Of a stretch of DNA of 64,000 nucleotides, positions 60,401 to 64,000 are shown one piece after another. The position numbers and the translations under genes were made by a program. Numbering within the stretch: position 1 is the stretch's first letter; each line of letters opens with the position of its first letter. This stretch comes from Rutstroemia sp. NJR-2017a BVV2 (Eukaryota > Ascomycota > Leotiomycetes > Helotiales > Rutstroemiaceae), in contig NJPS01000036.1 in assembly GCA_002946415.1 (NCBI GenBank), positions 25,008 through 89,007 on the forward strand, written 5' to 3'. The notes under the pieces were generated by a model. It saw only the letters and a list, made by a program, of their open reading frames with translations, was not told the DNA's origin and ran no database searches.

Positions 60401-61213
60401 CTAGTACAATATAGTGAAGACGAAGATTGCTAGTATACAATAATCGAATATATTCGTCTAATAATAATATATACATTCTATAAAGAAGTTTGGAATTATT
60501 TCAAATTAGGATTTCGAGAAGGCTATTATAAAGAAGCTACTTAAGGTACTATTTCTATCTGTTATACTGAGATGGAGTATCTATTAACTGCCGAAATAAT
60601 AAAGAGTTTCTATATAGTTGATACTGGTCGGATAACGATTCGATCAATTAAAGCTCTTGTTTCACTTATTTGGAACTTCTCAGATTATCAGGATAATAAC
60701 TATTAATAATAGGATAATATTCCTTTTCGTATTCTCTTTTATCGGGCTAGTAAGCAGCTTCAACAATAAAATAGAGCTGATATAGCGAAACAATTTCGAG
60801 AGCAGTTCAAAAGATATTTTATTATAACTACCTGGCTTATATCTTATCCATAATATAGCAAATTCTTTCAGAAAAATCAGGAAAAACATACTATAATAAT
60901 AAAGGTTTATCATTTATAATTGGTTAACTTGCTAATGAAAAACCAACGAGATATTAAGTATAATACACGATGGTTATAGGACTTGATAGAGGAGAAACCA
61001 CAAATATATCGACCTAAGTACCTTAAACAAGGTGAAAACGGGGTCGAATAGATACCGGATTGGTATCTATATAAGGATTAGAAAAGATCTATATTACGAT
61101 ATATATCTGAGGAACCAACCAATAGTTTTCGGGAAGTAGATATCAAATTGGAAAAAGTTGGAGAAATAATTGCTAAGATATAGAAACTAAACGATCCTTA
61201 GGTCGAAGACTAA
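57437..61213 (+). pseudogene. Telomere-linked giant ORF, ~1,250 codons in one frame with ~42 in-frame stops
   Basis: A single frame reads from before 57464 to the TAA at 61211 with no frameshift. It has a Ser/Asp-rich acidic N-terminus (repeated SDSLPTRD, SNSVPIRE-like units), then folded-looking sequence: VCFDIDSFLGFTQSL, RFYTNIRTDLYLYTKIFYDF, YLGRILDYKDIS, FPGKGSSQLYHLLQIW, FAFIDRIRISAENTDIWAQV and others. I counted about 42 stops: about 40 TAG/TAA and two TGA, mostly where Gln (or Arg) would fit. About 16 Trp (TGG) codons are intact. I recognise no domain. Its position 2.6 kb from the telomere suggests a repeated subtelomeric family. No transposase, helicase or RT motif was seen. The start is uncertain. 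Confidence 0.55.
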
Positions 61214-61830
61214 TTATATAAAGATAGATATATTTGAGATTTAAGATCGAAATACTTCTTAAAGCTTATAGATAGCTAGAGTAGAGCTAATAGTTGATAA
61301 TTAAATAGTAGCTCTAGGGTTAAAGAAGAGTAAAGAGATAAGAGATTAATAGTAGATAGATTATAAATAGTTGATAGTTTATAGTCTAACCAAAATATTT
61401 TCATTATCTAATAGCTGAAAGTATTTTTTCTTACTAATAACTAATCGCTAGCAAAGAGCTGTAACTTAGCTAGCAATATAAAAGGTTACTAAGATCTACT
61501 TCTTTACTTTTTGTAACCGAGATATATTCATCAAGTTAGTATATCGCGATGAAGTAGCTATATTATTAGCAGCTAATCGCTACTGATAAGCTGAAACTTT
61601 GCTGGCGATTTAATATCTTATTGACTATATCTTATTCTAATTTACAAGATAACAGTGAATTATATAGTGAATATGATTTATCACTTATTATATAGTTTAT
61701 TTTAAACCTTATTTTCCTAGGCTCAAAACTATATTTTCTATATTTTCACTTTCTCTTTCCTATATCACAAAACATCATTTCGGTATATAGTTATTTACTA
61801 TCTATTTGTACCTAGCCTAATTCGATCTAT
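61214..61830. other. AT-rich spacer between the two telomere-linked genes
   Basis: No gene. Scattered GCTAGC-centred words (TCGCTAGCAAAG, GCTGGCGAT) announce the repeat array that starts near 61832. Confidence 0.5.
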
Positions 61831-61831
61831 T

Positions 61832-62130
61832 TTCGCTAGCGATTCGACCAACTTATTCCACTCAAACAGTTGATTCGCTAGCGATTTGTTTCTCTTTGGA
61901 TATTTCAATTGAACAGTCGATTCGCTAGCAATTCGATGTACTATCAATTCGCTAGCGATTTAGTTCTCTTTGGATATTTCAATTGAACGGTTGATTTGCT
62001 AGTAACTCGTTTCTCTTTTTAATATTTCAATTGAATAGTTGATTCGCTAGCAATTCGATGTACTGTCGATTCGCTAGCGATTCAGTTCTCTTTGGACGTT
62101 TCAAGGGAATAGTTGATTCGCCAGCGAAAA
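61832..62130. repeat. Array of palindromic TTCGCTAGCGAA-like motifs
   Basis: At least eight variants of ATTCGCTAGCGATT occur in 300 bp (for example near 61832, 61874, 61921, 61947, 62042 and 62069), separated by spacers such as TCTCTTTGGATATTTCAATT (repeated) and CAATTCGATGTACT. Perfect copies of the core TTCGCTAGCGAA are nearly self-complementary. Further copies lie in and after the downstream gene. Confidence 0.8.
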
Positions 62131-62205
62131 TGGATCGAATATCTCTCCAAGCTATTTGCTTCCAGCTTGCTTACTACTTACCGTCTATCAGCTTTCGGCT
62201 AACTC

Positions 62206-63533
62206 TTGTTTAGCTATGTTTCATCTATCGTACTTCTATCGACTTGCTTTCTACTTACTGGCACTTCGCTTTTAAATCATCGCCTAGTCACCGTCGAAAC
62301 CATACCACCTCGCAAGCAAGCAGCTACCAAGCCGGCGAAGAAAGGCCAGCTACAACTGGTCGTCAAGTCTGGCGAGAAGATTGTTACTTACCAGTCTTTC
62401 GGCGGCGATGGGGTAGTAAGTTGCCTTCGATCTTCTATCGAATAGCCATCTAATAGGTCGCGATTCAGAACCTAACCAGTACAAAGGCGGCGTCGGACAA
62501 AGTGCATGCTACCGGCTTTTTGATGCCGAAAGCTTGTATAAATTGCCTGAGTGCCTTGCGTTTATACCTCCCTACGAATAAGTTTGGCCGGGGAATGAGC
62601 AAGGCTAACGAGGTCTTTTGGTTAGTATTCGCTAGACATTTGTCGTTGATTCGCTAGCTAACAGCCGGGTTGTAGCTGTATGGCCCATAAGGAACACGGC
62701 AATAGCGGACAGCAGTACGGTCGCTGTCTCGGCATAAATAAAGGCCCTTTTTGTATTCCTATCGGTCATTCATCTTCTATAATTCACGATCAATTCGCTA
62801 ACGATTCATCAGCTATTAGCCGAAGCTGAGCCAGCTGCTCGTGCCGTGGTCGCTGCCGCTGCGGAGTACAATCGAATCCTTGTCGCCAACAAAGATAAGG
62901 CTGGCAAAGATTTCCTCGCTACCGAAAGAGAAGCGATTCAAAAGGCAGTTGATGCCTCTACAGCGTTCTCTTATATCAATACCGGCCTTGTTGTAAATGC
63001 TACTTGCTGGCTATTAGCTGACGATTCACCATTTACTTACTAGTGATATAGAAATCAAATACTATCGATACTATACCTACTAAGAAGCGAAAGCACGCGG
63101 AATTGGAGACAACTAGTGTGCTAACCGGCCTCGATGCGAAGCTCACCACCTAGTATCACAGCCTCAAGGACAAAGTAAGCAAGTTGGTGACTGATATCGA
63201 AAGTATCAATAGAAATTACCGAACTCAGGCTAAGGAGATCGCTGAGCTTAAGGAGTAAGTTATCTACTAGATCACTATATAGTATCTATTCGCTAACGAA
63301 TCGCCAGAACTCTTGCTGTTGCTCGCGGTCGTCAAGTCGCTATCTTGGAAGGTATTAGCGAGCTAATCACTACTGTTAACGGGCTAGTTGATACTCAGAA
63401 TCTTAAGCAAAAGCCTACATATTCGCTGGCGAGAGCCGAGCTACCCGAATTCGATCCTATAGTTGCGTTCCGCGAAACCAAATAGGCAGCAGTAGGTAAT
63501 GACAATAAGTCCGATAACGACTCAGAGTTATAA
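62206..63533 (+). pseudogene. Telomere-proximal six-exon gene with coiled-coil C-terminus, three in-frame TAA/TAG
   Basis: Exons 62206-62415, 62457-62620, 62665-62764, 62813-62992, 63052-63254 and 63308-63533 are mutually in phase and total 361 codons. Introns are 41-59 bp. The protein has a basic N-terminus (PPRKQAATKPAKKGQLQLVV), a Cys-containing KACINC segment, an Ala-rich helix (ARAVVAAAAEYNRILVANKD), a coiled-coil-like stretch (KDKVSKLVTDIESI ... QAKEIAELKE) and TLAVARGRQVAILEGI, ending NKSDNDSEL. In-frame TAA (exon 3) and TAGs (exons 5 and 6) fall where Gln would fit. The 5' start is not an ATG, so a first exon may be missing. Exon 3 has an alternative Cys-rich frame (PGCSCMAHKEHG ...), so its reading is less sure. 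Function is unknown. Confidence 0.5.
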
Positions 63534-63866
63534 TGATAGCTTATCGCTCTCGATTCGCTGGCTTTACGATATGATGACAATGAGTTTTCGGTCTTGAATT
63601 GGTTGGGGATAGCTGGGGGTATGGTGAATTTTTCTTGCTTTTTTGCGCCGGAGTTGGCATGTTTTAGCCGGCGAATAGCTATTTGAGAGCTGGCTTATCA
63701 CTTGAGGTTAGACACAAGTTAGGTAATTATTCAGTGGCGAATAGCAATGGGTGGGACCTTTTTTTCACAGCGGGTTAATACCAAAATGCGACGGAAATGG
63801 CAGCTACTAGATAGCAAATACCTGGCGTTTTACTAGTTGTTTTCTCACGATCTAATAGATAGTAAC
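63534..63866. other. Subtelomeric spacer adjoining the telomere
   Basis: 333 bp with no gene. It includes more GCTGGC/GGCGAATAGC-type variants of the palindromic motif (near 63553, 63672 and 63733) and ends AGTAAC directly before the telomere repeats. Confidence 0.6.
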
Positions 63867-64000
63867 TTAGGGTTAGGGTTAGGGTTAGGGTTAGGGTTAG
63901 GGTTAGGGTTAGGGTTAGGGTTAGGGTTAGGGTTAGGGTTAGGGTTAGGGTTAGGGTTAGGGTTAGGGTTAGGGTTAGGGTTAGGGTTAGGGTTAGGGTT
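63867..64000 (+). repeat. Telomere, (TTAGGG)n
   Basis: 134 bp of perfect TTAGGG, about 22 copies, G-rich strand running 5'-3' to the window end, as expected for the right end of a chromosome. No degenerate variants are interspersed. Confidence 0.99.

Noticed and set aside
61832..62130. CRISPR-like array
   Set aside because: Short palindromic repeats with spacers are present, but the spacers repeat each other, the organism is a fungus and no cas genes exist.
7153..63533. A genetic code with TAG/TAA read as Gln
   Set aside because: The intact genes at 48370 and 52429 and the NmrA-like gene end naturally at TAG, and the WD40 Trp is also changed to TAG. Point mutation explains the pattern more simply, though readthrough was not excluded for the telomere-linked genes.

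Overview
The window is the right-hand end of a chromosome from a filamentous ascomycete (Pezizomycotina). My recollection of several gene families points to Leotiomycetes/Helotiales, but that is an inference. It ends in about 22 TTAGGG repeats (63867-64000). Introns are 44-90 nt with GTRAGT-like donors and CTAAC/CTRAY-like branch sites. The gene content is typically fungal: a Zn(II)2Cys6 regulator, NACHT-WD40 NLR pieces, DUF3716 and DUF6601 proteins. TpA-rich decay is visible almost everywhere and fits repeat-induced point mutation (RIP, CpA to TpA).

Layout. 1-15 kb: gene relics with in-frame TAG/TAA codons (an HSP70-like ATPase, two unrecognised multi-exon genes, an NB-ARC P-loop scrap, a poly-Gln DUF3716 ORF), two small TA-flanked inverted-repeat elements and two minisatellites. 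15.4-25.6 kb: a broken NLR neighbourhood. It holds a DUF6601 gene, a serine-hydrolase-like gene whose C-terminus carries a RHIM/PP-like amyloid motif, and a NACHT NLR whose N-terminus carries the matching motif. The NLR is split, with its WD40 tail 5 kb downstream. The gap holds a Zn2Cys6 regulator, a divergent NmrA/isoflavone-reductase-like gene, a fragment of an NFX1-type helicase-like gene and a hairpin at the junction. 25.8-31.7 kb: three TA-flanked MITEs, then two paralogous genes with a shared central block but different C-termini (SANT/Myb-like versus chromodomain-like). 32.05-48.35 kb: a very AT-rich desert made of a Gypsy element interrupted by a complete Copia element with 185-bp LTRs, plus a second pair of long direct repeats. 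48.37-54.7 kb: an island of normal composition with three apparently intact genes (a Ser/Thr-rich secreted protein, a small secreted protein with an ADP-ribosyltransferase-like motif, and an unrecognised two-exon gene). 55.3-57.4 kb: inverted LTR fragments and a 261-bp tandem repeat. 57.4-63.5 kb: telomere-linked genes. One is a 1,250-codon frame without frameshifts but with about 42 stop codons. The other is a six-exon coiled-coil gene whose introns and flanks carry a palindromic TTCGCTAGCGAA-like repeat.

How they fit together. The hydrolase/NLR pair looks like a relic of the amyloid-signalling cell-death modules of fungi (SBP/PNT1-type): the NLR's N-terminal motif would template the partner's C-terminal motif. 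Here both genes carry nonsense or frame damage, so the present copy is probably dead. The damage is patterned: nearly every in-frame stop is TAG/TAA where Gln would fit, Trp codons are kept, and this holds for genes on both strands.
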